A DNA stretch of 64,000 nucleotides from Callorhinus ursinus (GCF_003265705.1 NW_020313157.1:682001-746000); one strand, 5' to 3'. Numbered from the stretch's first letter, positions 10,970-22,675 are shown. Numbers and translations are program-made. Notes: generated by a model not told the origin, from the letters alone.

Positions 10970-11171
10970 TTTTCTTTTTAAGATTTATTTATGTATTTAT
11001 TTATTTGAGAGAGAGAGATAGAGAGAGAGTACATGAGAGGGGGGAGGGTCAGAGGGAGAAGCAGGCTCCCCGCTGAGCAGGGAGCCCAATGCAGGGCTCG
11101 ATCCCAGGACCCCGGGACCATGACCTGAGCCGAAGGCAGTCACTTAACCAACTGAGCCACCCAGGCGCCCT
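10970..11171 (-). mobile_element. Can-SINE (tRNA-Lys-derived), minus, perfect TSD
   Basis: Read on the minus strand: GGGCGCCTGGGTGGCTCAG head with A-box, a B-box region, a GGGCTCCCTGCTCAGCGGGG core (visible here as its complement), a CT-rich stretch and an AAATAAATACATAAAT tail. A perfect 15-bp target duplication, GTACAGCGAGTTTCT, flanks it at 10955-10969 and 11172-11186. It is full length, with an intact Pol III promoter layout typical of recent arctoid copies. Confidence 0.97.
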
Positions 11172-11186
11172 GTACAGCGAGTTTCT

Positions 11187-11848
11187 ATGTACACTTCCCT
11201 GGCCTAAGAAATCTCAAAGTGTGATCATGCTTGGGCAGGAATGGGGATGCCAGAGTAAGATACTGATGGTGCATGTAACCTCATCTAGAAGACATCATAG
11301 GGGGCTTCCTGAGGGAAGCAGCATTTCATCAGAGATAAGAAAGAAGAGAAGGTGTCAGTCAGAAGAAAGGACAGACTTCTCCAGATGGAGAGAACAGAAT
11401 GTATGAAGGTTGGTGATGAGAGAGAGCAGGGCTTATCTGGAACAACTGAGAGAAGGTCAGTATTGTGGGGCCACAGATTGGGAGGAGGAGGTCGCAGCTG
11501 GGTAGACTCAAGTGGGGCGGGATTAATACGGAGGAAGGAGCGGGAATTTTCTTTTGTGAGCTTAATCTGGTGGGCAAAGCCCATAAAGATGCAGTGTTTG
11601 GGACTGGGCATTCCTGCTTCGCATCAGATCCACTTCCTCTTTGGCCAAAGTCAGGCCCTTCCCAGAAATGAGGAGTCTGGGATCCCAGCTCTGTGGAGGA
11701 ATTGAATATCACAGCATATATCACAGGAACAAGAGGACCACGGGTCAGGGTCACAGACAAGGTTACTTTTGAGAATCTAACAGAACCTATGAAATCTCTT
11801 AGAAAAAACAAACAAAAACATCCCCCCAAAATAGCATGATTTTTCTCA
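11187..11848. other. non-coding interval without recognised genes
   Basis: A 181-codon minus-strand frame (11359-11904) runs through the CT/AC microsatellite and is probably chance. No exon signals are convincing. Confidence 0.45.
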
Positions 11849-11908
11849 ATCTCTCTCCCTCTTTCCCTCTCTCTTCTCTCTCTCTCTCTCGCACACACAC
11901 ACACACAT
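11849..11908. repeat. composite (TC)n-(AC)n microsatellite
   Basis: About 42 bases of CT/CCT repeat run into GCACACACACACACACA. It is the reverse-strand mirror of the TG-GA composite near 5.9 kb. Confidence 0.9.
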
Positions 11909-11909
11909 T

Positions 11910-13369
11910 TTCATGAAGTCCATGAAACTCAGTCCAAAGCTCCAAAGAATTCATTTTGTATAAAATCTGAGGTCCTTTTCAGCCTAAGCATCAAAATTTC
12001 CCAAATCGACCTTTTTTCTCAAGCAACAACAAAAAAAACTAAATGAGGTAAATACACCAAATTATATTGTTTCATAGTTTTCTTCAGTATAGAAAATGGA
12101 AAGGCATATAAGGGAAGAGGAAAGGATTGAGAACCACAGGTTTATATAAAATATCACCAGGTGTATGAAGAAATCCCAGGAGCACTCCCCACTAAGAGAA
12201 TGTGTGTCAATTTCAAACTCAACAGATATCATTACCTCTCAGTCTTCACACCTACCCATACTTACCGCCCCCCAATGCACACACACACATTTATAAAATC
12301 CCAGCAAACCAAAGACATTCTTTCTAGTTCTGAATAAGAGTGGGTTTTAATATACAGACATTGTCCATGTCTCCACAACAGGATCAGTTAAGACAACAGA
12401 CATGAACACACACACACACACAACTATGCTCAAAAAAGTGTCCAGAAGATGAATCTAATGGGGATTGACCTAAAGCAATCTCAGGAGCTTATGCTTCTCA
12501 CTGAGGGTCAAGATCTCACCTGAGCTGTTAGAAATCCCCTTGCATTAGAAGCAGTCAAGGAAACATCTACAACAAGGGTCAGGAGAAAAAAACTCCCTCC
12601 TTGAGGCAGCTGCTGATCTGAAATGATCCACCAAAGTATGGTGCATGGAAATTCGGCAAGAGGTTCAGGCAGATTGGCGAGTGGGCTTCACTTCATGAAC
12701 CCTAGATGTCCCAAAGTTAGAGATGAGTGAGTGCCATGCAGGCCGGCTGCCGGATGTGAGGGACAGCCTCCTGATTGGTACTGTGTAAATGTTCACTCTC
12801 TGAATGCTACAGGCTCCATGAAAAGGAGGGGTGCACACCTAATTTACACATCACAAGCAATTTACAAATATGGTATTTTGGCAGATTTGTTCCTTGTCTC
12901 ACTCTCTTCTTACAAAGCCCCTGAGACTCCAATTCTCTTGAAATAGATAAATAAGAAAAGAAATAAGAAAATACATTATAAAAAAGAAGATGATGTTCTT
13001 CTCCCAGAGGGTTACATTTCATCAGTATTTGTTTGGAAGTCGTCCTGTCCCAAGGCTGTGAAAAGGTGAAGAGAATGATATTGAGCATCCAGAAAAGCAA
13101 AAAGCTTTCCTGGCCAAGGTCATGTATATATCAGCCAGGAGACAAAGCAACACTCATTTCAACCCGAGGCCACAATGTACCTTGACCCCAGCCTCATGAA
13201 AACAACAATTTGCAGTCATCTATAAAACACGTCCTTTACTTTCCCTGTTCCATTGGCTTCTTCTGAACTCAGACTCCTGAGTTAGCAGTATCTGGCTGTA
13301 TTTTACAATCATGTGTGTGCGTGTGAGTGTGTGCACTGCATTCTAAGATTTGGGGCCAAGATTTATCTC
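11910..13369. other. non-coding interval, two short (AC)n runs
   Basis: It contains (AC)n near 12280-12291 and 12405-12422 and a degenerate TG run near 13311-13335. I recognise no gene or named repeat. Confidence 0.45.
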
Positions 13370-13670
13370 ATTCTCTGATGGCATTTTATCGTTATCAGAG
13401 AGCAATAAATTTCAGCTCCGTTAGCACTGCATTTAAATATGCACCCGCCAAGATAGAAAGGTGCCGGATCTATAGCATGCTATAAATTTCCATTATTTGC
13501 CATCATTCTATACTTGGGCCTTGGCAGAGCCCAGCCGAGACTGCACATTTTGTTTAGATAGCTCTTCTTCCCTACAGAGAAACTTCGCCAACACTTGAAG
13601 CAGATACAATTTGCTGGCCGCAACTCTGTTTGCACCTTAACAGCTGTTTTGCTTTTTTATTTAGAGAGAA
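13370..13670. other. low-repeat block, candidate conserved non-coding element
   Basis: The block contains AATAAATTTCAGCTCCGTTA, GCATTTAAATATGCACCCG, a near-palindromic TATAGCATGCTATA and several retained CpGs. No repeat is visible. Constraint is suspected from composition alone. Confidence 0.3.
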
Positions 13671-14039
13671 CAGGGTTGCCACCATCTGTCTTTTGAAAAA
13701 TGAGTTCTGCTCACAGCAACATGTAACCATAAAAAAGAGAGAGAGGCTGAAGGATGAAGCCAAATGTCATGACAGAGAGCAGGTCAACACGAACAGGAGA
13801 CAAAAATAATGATGAAACATTTACCACTTGAAAAAAAAAGAAAACAAGTCAGGGATCTCCAGGTTGGTAAAGAGGCTCAAGTTCTCTCTAATAAGTGCTG
13901 GTAGAACCCAAATAACGAATAACCTCACCTATTAGGCATCCAGATCTTCTGTCACATAGGCTGCTCGTAGAATCCTAAAACTGCCCAACGAGGTAGATAT
14001 TTTAATCAGCTCCAATTTAGCAGTGAGCAAAATACAGTC

Positions 14040-14245
14040 ATAGGCATCCGTCAGACCTGGTTCAAGTCCAGCGTCTCCACTTTCTAGTTCTGCCTCCTGT
14101 GTCATGCCTGTTTTGAACCCACCAAGTGATTACTGTCTACCCAAGTGAAAGAGTATCTGGAAGGATTGGGTGAGATTATGCCCACAAGACCCCATGTGCA
14201 GCACTTGGCACACAGATATGCTTAATAAATTTCACCTATAACTGT
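14040..14245 (+). repeat. MIR SINE (plus)
   Basis: A CAGACCTGGTTCAAGTCCAG segment, CCACTTTCTAGTTCTGCC, a GGGTGAGATTATG-like core, CACTTGGCACACAGATATGC and TTAATAAATTTCACC follow the MIR order. Confidence 0.75.
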
Positions 14246-15639
14246 TGCCAGAGCAGTTAAGTGACTTAGGTTAAGTCCAAAGACTGGTGTGGAACACGAG
14301 CCCAGGCTTGAATCCAGCTGGCAAAATTCAAGGCCAGTATTTGAAAATATATATCTTACAGCCATTCTCTAAAACTCAAGTGCACCGGCTAGTTTACAGG
14401 ATGGCACATGAGCTTCCAAACCTCAGTGACTTAATACAGTAGAAGGACATTTCTTACATTAGCTACTTGTCTGAGATGGATCCAGGGGTGAGGCAGCTTC
14501 TGTTCCACCTAATCACTCAAGGACCCAGGCAGATGGACAGACCAGCATCCCAACATGGGACTTCAGATTCACTGTGGCAGAAGAGAGTGCTTGGAGACCT
14601 TCCACCCACTCTCCATGCTCTGTCTCAGAAGTGACACACAACCCACTGGCCAGTTCACGGTTGCACTTAAATTGCAGTGGTGGGCTGGGAGGTGTGGTCT
14701 TCCTTGTAACCAAGAAGGAAATCTTGTAACCACATGGGGTTAAGAACTGAGGTAGTCTATCACACCAAAAAAATATGACAATGATGGACTAACTGGGTCT
14801 TTCCCCTTCACGGAGATTTTTGTTTCTCTGAATCATGATGCTTACTTGTAAGCCTTTGATGTTCATGATTCCTCACTATGGAATGATATATGCTTCCCTC
14901 CCTAAACAAGAAAATGGCATTAAAATGAGTTACTGGGAATAGAATGGGGTAGGAGATGGAGTAGTGAGATTCTACACTCCCAATCACTGAGGGAAATTTC
15001 AAATATGATCACACTTCCTTGTTTACTTAAAAGAATTTTTTTAACAAGAGGAGATGAATCACAAATGGGTGTCTCGCTTGCTCTTTAGCCAGCCAGAAAT
15101 TCAAAATACTGTAACCAGCCTGTTTAGCAACCCAAAGCAGCCCTGAAAATTAAGATAATATTTGATACAGGAAGGGAAGAATGTTACTCCTTTTCCCAGT
15201 CTACAATTTATTTACCAAAACCTCCTGCTCTATACACAATCTATATGCCAGTAGGTTCTGATCCCATAGGTCTTGAGTAGGGCTTAGGTCTATGTGTTTT
15301 CACCAACTCTGTAAGGTTATTCAGATGCCCAGCCAGGGCTGGGAAGCCAAGCTGCAGATCCACTCCATAGTCTAGAACTATCTCAGGAAGGTAAGGAGGA
15401 GTTCCTGGTTTCCAATCCCAGACCACATACTCACTCATACCCTCAGTCAGTGTCCTCTTCTACACTGATATAATGACTTTGCAGTGCCATCTGATTGTGA
15501 AGATTATAAGATACATGTGAATACCTTTAAATACAACTGTGACATGATTCAGGTCCTTACTATTACCATGACAAAGCCAGACCATTGACAGTGGATAAGG
15601 GAAGAGGAGAAAAAGAACATTCACTATGGACTCTATTCC

Positions 15640-16075
15640 AGACCCCAAGTTTATACTATACCATGAAGATACCAAAAAACTATAAAACAAAAATGATACA
15701 CATAAATGAGGCACTATTCAGCTTCAAGAAAGGAAATTCTGCAATATGGGACAACAGAGATGAACCTTGAGGACATGATGCTAAATGAAATAAGCCAGTC
15801 ACAAAAGGGCAAATACTGCATGATTCCTCTTTTCCACTTGTATGAGGTATCTAAAATAATCAAATTCATAGGGTCAGAGAGTAGGATGGTGGTTGCCAGG
15901 GGCTGGGAGGGAGGAGGAAATAAGACATTATTAATCAATGAGAATAAAGTTTTAGTTAAGCAAAAGGAATAAGCTCTAGTGATCTGCTATAGTCAATAAT
16001 AAGAGGCATTGTACTTGTAATAATTTGTTAATAGTGTAGATCTCATGGTAAGTGTTTTACCACAATAAAATAAAA
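15640..16075 (+). mobile_element. L1M-type LINE 3' end (plus)
   Basis: The last part of ORF2 and the 3' UTR of an old L1: a GATGAACCTTGAGGACATG segment, AAATGAAATAAGCCAGTCAC, CATGATTCCTCTTTTCCACT, ATGGTGGTTGCCAGGGGCTG and GTGTTTTACCACAATAAAAT. The 5' end is truncated near 15640. A-rich sequence with CCCCCCC follows at 16087. It is diverged and not active. Confidence 0.85.
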
Positions 16076-16660
16076 ATTTTTAAAGTTCGACCCCCCCAAA
16101 AAACTGAAGCTCAAAAAAAAAAGAAAAAAGATAATACAATTTCTGTTTTTGTTTCCATTTTTGATTTTTTACAATTACAATTCCTGTTTTCATGAAGCTT
16201 ACAGCCTAGTAAAGAATGTACTCTTTAGTCTATTATCCACTCTTCCTCTCCTAGAAACAATTTCCATCACCTTGAAAGCCTGGGAATATAAGCCAGAATC
16301 TATTACCCAAAGCTTTTGATACATATTTGCAAAGATCGTTGTTCAACTTAGACTTCAGCCTACACATTGCTTTGAACATATTTGGTTTATTAGCCAAAGT
16401 TTCAGAACTTTGGACAGTTCTTTTTCATTTATTCTCCAAACAAATTTGCCACTTCAATTACATTATGCATTTGTTTTTACTCTACTGAGTGAAAAATGTT
16501 ACCTAATTGCCTCTGTAATTCTCTGAAACACTCCCCTTCCTTCTTTTAAAGAGAACCTCAGCGTGGGGGATAGAAAATAAAGGATTTTGTTAAGATCATC
16601 CTCTTTCCTCTCTGATTCCAAGAAATATAACATCAATAGTGATGTTGCAGTAATAGATTA

Positions 16661-16882
16661 CATCAGGGCTTCTCAAGCTCTGCACTATTGACATTTTGAG
16701 CGAGATGATTCTTTGTTCTTGGGAGCTACCCTGTGCATTGCAGGATGTTTAGCAACATCAATTGACTCTACCCACTGGCTGCCAATAGCAACTTCTCCCA
16801 GGTGTGGGAGCCAAAAATGTCTCCAGATATTGCCACATGTTCTCCAGGTAGGACAGGATTACCTCCAATTGAGAGAGACTGG
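16661..16882. mobile_element. hAT-type non-autonomous DNA transposon
   Basis: CAGGGCTTCTCAAGCTC at the left faces ATTGAGAGAGACTGG at the right, a decayed hAT-type terminal inverted repeat. Between them lie CACTATTGACATTTTGAGC, CCTGTGCATTGCAGGATGTT, a GACTCTACCCACTGGCTGCC segment and CAAAAATGTCTCCAGATATT, the core of a common MER1-group element. The exact family name is not certain. Confidence 0.7.
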
Positions 16883-16884
16883 TT

Positions 16885-17085
16885 TTGGTTTATTGCACAT
16901 ATACTATGAGCAAAACAGTGGGTTAAGTTCTTAACGTACCTTACTTCATTTAATTCTCTCAACAGCACTGTGTGAGAGGAACTATTAGTGTATGGATTTC
17001 AAGGTAAAAGAACTGAACCAGGAAGTCTCAGAGCTGATGTTCCAAAATCTGTGCCCTTTCCTATACTCTGTGCAGTCCACCACAA
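16885..17085 (-). repeat. MIR SINE (minus)
   Basis: TACTATGAGCAAAACAGTGG, TTCATTTAATTCTCTCAACA, GAGAGGAACTATTAGTG and AGAGCTGATGTTCCAAAATC match the MIR reverse complement. It starts within a few bases of the hAT element. Confidence 0.7.
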
Positions 17086-18620
17086 GTCAATTCCCCTACT
17101 TTCTGTTCATCCATGGAATGAAGTGAATTGACACAGAAATGAATTGTAAAGTATATTTGACATCTGAGTGAGAGCACTAACTCTCTAGGAAGTTATACAT
17201 CCCCCATGTTCCATTCAGATGCCACCATGTCATGGATCCCCAAGAAATGCAATAGCAATCCAGTGGGTACTGAGTGTGGATGGAGTTCTATATGGCACCA
17301 AAGCTAGGAGAAGGCCAACTTCTCTCCTACCTTTTCAATATGGTAAGACAAGATTTCAGCCACTCCTCGGTTCTCAACAACTGCTTCTTTTGGGGGAAAT
17401 AAGTCTGGACCTATAAGATGTGTCTTATAGTGGATGTTGAGAACATCTTTCCAAGGAATTGTCCCTTTACCTTTAGCCACATGCTTGCAATGGAAACAGC
17501 TCTGTTTCTATAAGGTACACTCAGCCAGAGCTAACTGGACAGTTGATTCAAACTGGGCTAACTGGAAGCTTCCATTGATAATTTGTCATTTAACTGAGGA
17601 AAGATAAAATGATAAATCATTCTTCTACATTCTCTTGCATGGTGGAATGTAATTTTTGTGATTTGGGAGATTTTGGCAGCCATTTGTTACTTTATGGATT
17701 GGGAATACTATTGGACAAAAAGAGAGAAGAAAGCAAATACATTAGAGAACACAGAGGAACAACAAGCAGGAGTGTCCTGGAGGCATCTGAACTTCCTCAA
17801 AGAAGAGCCAAATCCCTAAGTTTAGTTCATGCCAAATTTCCTTTGGTGCTTGAGCTAGTTTGAGTTTGGTTTCTGTGACTCATAAATACAATAGCCCTTA
17901 AGCTGGAAGTGAAGAGAAGGTGGTAGGCACCAGCACACTTAACTGGAATCACAGCACTAAGTGGAAAAGATCCAAAGGAGGGGCTCTCCCAGGATGAACA
18001 GGCTGGAGCACGTGGAAAGCATAAGTCTCAGCTCCTTGTGGATGGATGCATATCACTGCTTCTCTTCCTTGAAAGGAAATCCTGATTTTTCTCCTTGTTA
18101 GGTGTTTTGAGTTTCTGCCTTAAAAAACAGTGTAATCTAAAGGGGGAATAGGGGATTAGGAAAGACTTTTTCCTGTAAACATATAGGATTGGTTACTGCA
18201 GTTTGTTAGTCTATACAAGGATTAGTCAAAACGAAAGAAAATCCTGAATTTCTACACAGCATGCATAGCTTCCCAACAATTATAAAGCAAACCACTCTAA
18301 TTTTCCTTGTTTGAAGATCCAGCTTAAAATGAATTGTCCATGATGAAGAATAGTCTGTTGGATCTCGTTTTCTTCTGGGGCACAAGTCCCTGTGCACAGC
18401 TTCAGGATTTAACGGTCACACTGTCAGAAAGGAAGGAGGCAGACACATGGTGTTCTGAAGTCTTTTTTCCCCACTTACTGTCTCTCCAGGTAGCTGTTAA
18501 TGGATCTTGGAAAACGAGAAGTAACTTTCCATGTCATGAGGGACTGAAGGCTACTGACCTTCTGATATGCCCACATAGCCCCAGACATCACCTGGTGGGT
18601 GGAGATGAGTTGTGTTTTGT
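17086..18620. other. non-coding interval without recognised genes
   Basis: About 1.5 kb of ordinary-composition sequence. Part (17500-17880) may be an eroded repeat but I cannot assign it. Confidence 0.4.
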
Positions 18621-18624
18621 GAAA

Positions 18625-18850
18625 CAGAACGGAGTGAAACAGATCTAAGTTTTAGTCCCAGATCTGTCTGCCAGTAACAATTATGCAACCTCATCTCCTA
18701 GGCCCTCAGTCTCTCAGCCTCAGATCTTTTATCCTTAAAATTGGGGCAATTTATTTTGGGCATGTAGAGTCATGGAAGAATTAAGTAAGAAAGTAGAACA
18801 AAAGCTACTAGAGCTCTCAGCACTCAGTGATGGTCAATAACTGATAGTGA
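18625..18850 (+). repeat. MIR SINE (plus)
   Basis: A TTTTAGTCCCAGATCTGTC segment, a CAATTATGCAACCTCATCTC segment, a CCTTAAAATTGGGGCAATTT core and CTCAGCACTCAGTGATGGTC follow the MIR order with strong decay. Confidence 0.65.
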
Positions 18851-18968
18851 TCTGAGTATCATCTTAAGATTATTCTAGATCTTCAACTGGCTGAATACTG
18901 GAGCTGCTTGTCAATGGTGACACCATCTGTCTGGCTCAGAACCCACCTGTTTTCTTCTGGAGGTCTGA

Positions 18969-19020
18969 ATGATCTGGTCTGACCTGGAATGTCTGGCCCA
19001 GACCAGACAGATCAGATCAT
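18969..19020. repeat. imperfect inverted repeat (hairpin)
   Basis: ATGATCTG at 18969-18976 pairs with CAGATCAT at 19013-19020. GGTCTG at 18976-18981 pairs with CAGACC at 18999-19004. A smaller perfect palindrome, GTCTGGCCCAGAC, sits at 18991-19003. No RNA gene is known to me with this sequence. Confidence 0.6.
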
Positions 19021-19224
19021 CACTTCAAGATCTACTTAGAAAAAGACATTTATCAGAGGACACATGAAAGGCATATCTGGAGAATGGAATGATGGTGGGA
19101 GAGGAATCAGAAGAACACACAGCATAGCCTGAGCTAATACCGGTTGACAGCACCACACCCCTTCCCATTTCCCATGACTGACCTCACTGACCCAACAACA
19201 CCTTAGAAGAGCTAACCTATTACA

Positions 19225-19455
19225 AGAGGACACAGTGGGAAAGAGCCTGCCTAGGTTCAAATCCCAATCTGCCACTTAAAATCTGTAAGACCTTGGCAAG
19301 TTCTTTAAGCTCTTTGGGCTTCAGCTTCTCCTTCTCCAAACTAGAAATAATAATAACACCTCACAAACTCTTATTAATATTAAATATTACTAATATTTAA
19401 ATATTAAATGTTAATATTGCAGCAGCCCTTAGAACCAGGCCTGGCATGGAATGAG
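19225..19455 (+). repeat. MIR SINE (plus) with AT insertion
   Basis: CCTAGGTTCAAATCCCAATC, a TGCCACTTAAAATCTGTAAG segment, CCTTGGCAAGTTCTTTAAGC and a CTAGAAATAATAATAACACC core are clear MIR landmarks. A 50-base AT-only, nearly palindromic expansion (19371-19418) interrupts the 3' part. Confidence 0.8.
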
Positions 19456-20379
19456 GGATATCTGGGTGACTGTTAGTTAATAAAATAAATCCAAATTATT
19501 GCACAGGTTTTGACTTTTCAACGATACAGTCACAGCCTGAAAGTCTCCTTTCTTCCAGTAACTCTTCCACCCAGAAAAAAAAATATGTTTTAAATTAAAA
19601 GCCCACAAATTGACTTGAAATATAAAACAAACACATACAGCAAAATATAATAGAAAAGAATGGCTAAAGGAAGTTGATTTCTCATCTTGCCCACTGCCCC
19701 GCTCTGACTCACTGTGATAGGAGGACTCTATTAACACTGTCTTCTGATGAAGAAAGGAGATTCCAAACAAAAAGGTGTCTCCAACCTGGTACAACCCTCA
19801 TTTCCCTCATAGACCACCAGGCTTCCAGCTACTAGGCTGTACAGATGTGAATAGACCCTGTCAACTCTCTGAGGGTTCTCTTCTGGAAAAGCATATAATA
19901 GCGAGTATCGTCCATGTGTGTTCCTGGGTAAGGATCTAGACCTACCAGGATGTAGACTTGATGGTAATAATGCAAGTTCTTTCTTGTGCATTCTCCAAAT
20001 GCCCATGAAAGACAGTTTTCTCCTGGTCCTGGAGAATTTGCCATTTAGTCCTACATTGTCAGCGTATTTGTGCTGCGGGACTTTATAATGACGCATGCGT
20101 GTAAGGGGTCCTTGTAGTATCCACAGCTTATTAAGCCTCAACCCTCCTGGAATGATCACGTGCTTTTCAGCAAAGAATAGAGTTGATGCCCTTAGGCAAA
20201 CTGTTATAGAAGTTAACTAAATTTGAATTCTCCTAGGGCCTCTTGAATGCATTATTTTTTTTTTTTTCCTTAAGAGTTCTCTGAGCTTGTATCAAGTCTA
20301 ATTGATTTTTAGCACAGGAAGCCTTACCTCCCAATACAGCACTGGGCCCTTATTCCTTATAGCCAATGGCAAAAGATCC

Positions 20380-20960
20380 ATTTATAAATTGTTAAACATG
20401 TTCACAGCTAAACGACACCAAAATAGCCCAGGAATATTTTAATATTCATAGTTTGCTTTGATTAAAATACAAACTTTTCACATTAGCTCTAGGATTATTT
20501 TTCATAATGCAGGCAGGTTACAGAGCTGAGTGCCACTTAATTTAGTGTTTAATCAGGAGAACTACTGTGGCATCAGGCTGATTAGGTTGGCTCAACTGCT
20601 GCCTGCTCAATTTTTCCCCATAATTGCGGGATATTTTTTATGGTGACAAGTGCCCAGACGGTAGAATTCCAATATGCTATACATCAGCTTCTCCATTATT
20701 GGATTAGCTAGATGTGGCATGGTTACTGCGGCACTACCATCCCTATCATTGATCGCATCGTCCTTTCCATTCCACAATTAATGCAAGTCGGCTGGATTGA
20801 TCAATCTTCTCGTGAGCTTGGGCTGCAGTCAATATATTCTTATGGCTGTGTGTTAGTGATCTGCAGGGTTTCTCATGAGGCCTGTGGATTTGTCACTGTG
20901 GCAAGAGATTTTCTCATTTTAAGATGCCCCTGATCCCATCAGGCTGCCAGAGACATTGTT
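20380..20960. other. low-repeat CpG-retaining block, candidate conserved non-coding element
   Basis: It contains CCATAATTGCGGGATATTTT, CATCATTGATCGCATCG-like and ACAATTAATGCAAGTCGGC segments with at least six CpGs in AT-rich context. No interspersed repeat is recognised. Retained CpGs and homeodomain/POU-like sites suggest constraint. This is inference. Confidence 0.35.
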
Positions 20961-20980
20961 TTCAAATTATACAGGTGTGG

Positions 20981-21191
20981 AAGAGAGAAAAAGGAAGGAA
21001 GGAAGGAAGGAAAGAAGGAAGGAAGGAAGGAAGGAAAGGGAGGGGAGGGAAGAGGAGGGGAGGGAAGGGAAGGGGAGGGGAGGGAAGGGAAGGGAAGGAA
21101 GGAAGTTTTTCAACTATAGTTTTCTTCCCTTCCTTCCTTCCTTCCTTCCTTCCTTCCGTCCTTCCCTCCTTCCTCCCTTCCTCCCTCCCTT
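20981..21191. repeat. purine/pyrimidine inverted tract (GGAA)n ... (CCTT)n
   Basis: About 125 bases of GGAA, GGGA and GGGGA units (20981-21105) are followed by an 18-base spacer and then about 68 bases of CCTT/CCCT units (21124-21191). The two arms are complementary in register over much of their length, so the locus is a long imperfect hairpin. The + strand left arm also has many G3-4 runs with 1-3-base loops. Confidence 0.92.
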
Positions 21192-21892
21192 TATTTGTAC
21201 AGCTGTCTATCTCTTGAATTATTACTATATTAGCTGAATTTTACCTTCTAAAATTTTAGAATGTCCATCCAAGACCCACAAAAGCCAACAAACTAAAAAT
21301 ATCATCCTCAAGGCAAAGGGGTTTTAAAAAAAGAGAGTTTGCAAACCAATGTTCTCTGGTACCAGCGCCTCCCATGTTGTTGTAGATAGACTGTTTTCAG
21401 GAAAAATTTCCACATAAGACAAGGAAGCATGATAGCTGTAGGTGTGGCTAAGAATTGGGTGACAGGTTTGCTATTAGCCAAATGCAGCTAATGCTAATTT
21501 GAGAGAGGGACACAGAAGCCCAGAGTTATAACTTGTTCCTTTGCTACCATTCCTGAGATTTGCTGCCATTTGCTATGCTTCTCTGGGTACCTACTGTATT
21601 AGGAGGCCCATCCAGATATCACATGGAAGTGTCCCCCCTCCCAGGGTAGGCCCCAGTGGCAGCAGCCCCATGTCTCCCTCATAATTCCTAAGTACCTATA
21701 TGAAAGGAAATGAGACAATCTTCTTGGGAGTTTACCCTGTATTGCCAAGAGAGTGAGAGCAGAAATTATGCAAAGTCACATTCAAGAAAAGAGCTTCTGA
21801 ACAAGAGAGAAGAGAAATATGCTATTATATTGAAAGAATGGCTAAATCCATCAGAAGTGGTTGGAGCATGGGAGTGTGATAGCTATGTGTGG

Positions 21893-22505
21893 TAGGCAGA
21901 ATAATGGCACCCTCAAAGACATCCATGCTCTAACCCCCATAACCTACAAATATGGCACATTACATGACAAATCAGATTTTGTAGATATAACTGAGATTGT
22001 GGACCTAAAAAATGGAGAGATTACTCTGGATTTGGAGGAGGGTGCTATCTAATCACATGAGCCCTTAAAAGCAGTGGACTTTCTCCAGATGGACTGGGAG
22101 AAGTATGGCAGAAAAGAAAGTCAGTGAGTTTCCAGTTGTGAAAATGGCTCATACCCTTGATGGCTCTGGGATGGAGGGGACCACGTGCAAGGACCAAAGA
22201 GGCCTCTATGACCTAAAGGGAGTCCCCAGCTGACAGTCTGCAAGGAAATGGTGACCTTAGTCTTGCAGCTGCAAGAAACTACATTCTGCCAATCTTCTGA
22301 ATAAACTTGGAAGTGGATTCCTCCCAGAGCTACTGATAAGAGTTCCTCCAGTCAACATCTCAACTTTGACCTTGTGAAACCCCCAGCATAGAAACCAGTT
22401 GAACCAACTGATCTTCTGACCTAGAGAACTGTGAGATAAAATGTTTATGTTATTTTAAGCTGCTAACTTTGTGGTAGTTTGCTATGGCAGCAACAGAAAA
22501 CGTGT
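21893..22505 (+). mobile_element. MLT1-type LTR (ERVL-MaLR)
   Basis: It starts at GGTAGGCAGAATAATGGCAC, continues with CTCTAACCCCCATAACCTAC, an ACAAATATGGCACATTACAT segment, a TGAGCCCTTAAAAGCAG segment, and ends with CTGTGAGATAAAATGTTTAT, TTTTAAGCTGCTAACTTTGT and TTTGCTATGGCAGCAACAG. It is a full-length solo LTR of about 600 bases with a usual MLT1 layout. Confidence 0.8.
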
Positions 22506-22534
22506 GCTATGGAAACACAGAAAAGATCCATATT

Positions 22535-22675
22535 GGGAGGCAGTTTGAAATGATGGATAGAGTCTGCAGATAGAATGCCTGGGTTCAGAGTGTCGGTCTA
22601 CCACTTACTAACTGTGTGTCCTTGGACAAATGACTTAACCAGATTAAGTATCTCTTGTTTTGTAGACTTCGACTA
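22535..22675 (+). repeat. MIR fragment (plus)
   Basis: GGGAGGCAGTTTGAAATGAT, ATGCCTGGGTTCAGAGTGTC, CCACTTACTAACTGTGTGTC and CTTGGACAAATGACTTAACC are MIR head and middle. The core is replaced by the GGGA tract. Confidence 0.85.

Noticed and set aside
11359..11904. 181-codon minus-strand open frame
   Set aside because: Its start lies in the CT/AC microsatellite (RERERRERERGRE-like peptide). Not a protein-coding gene.
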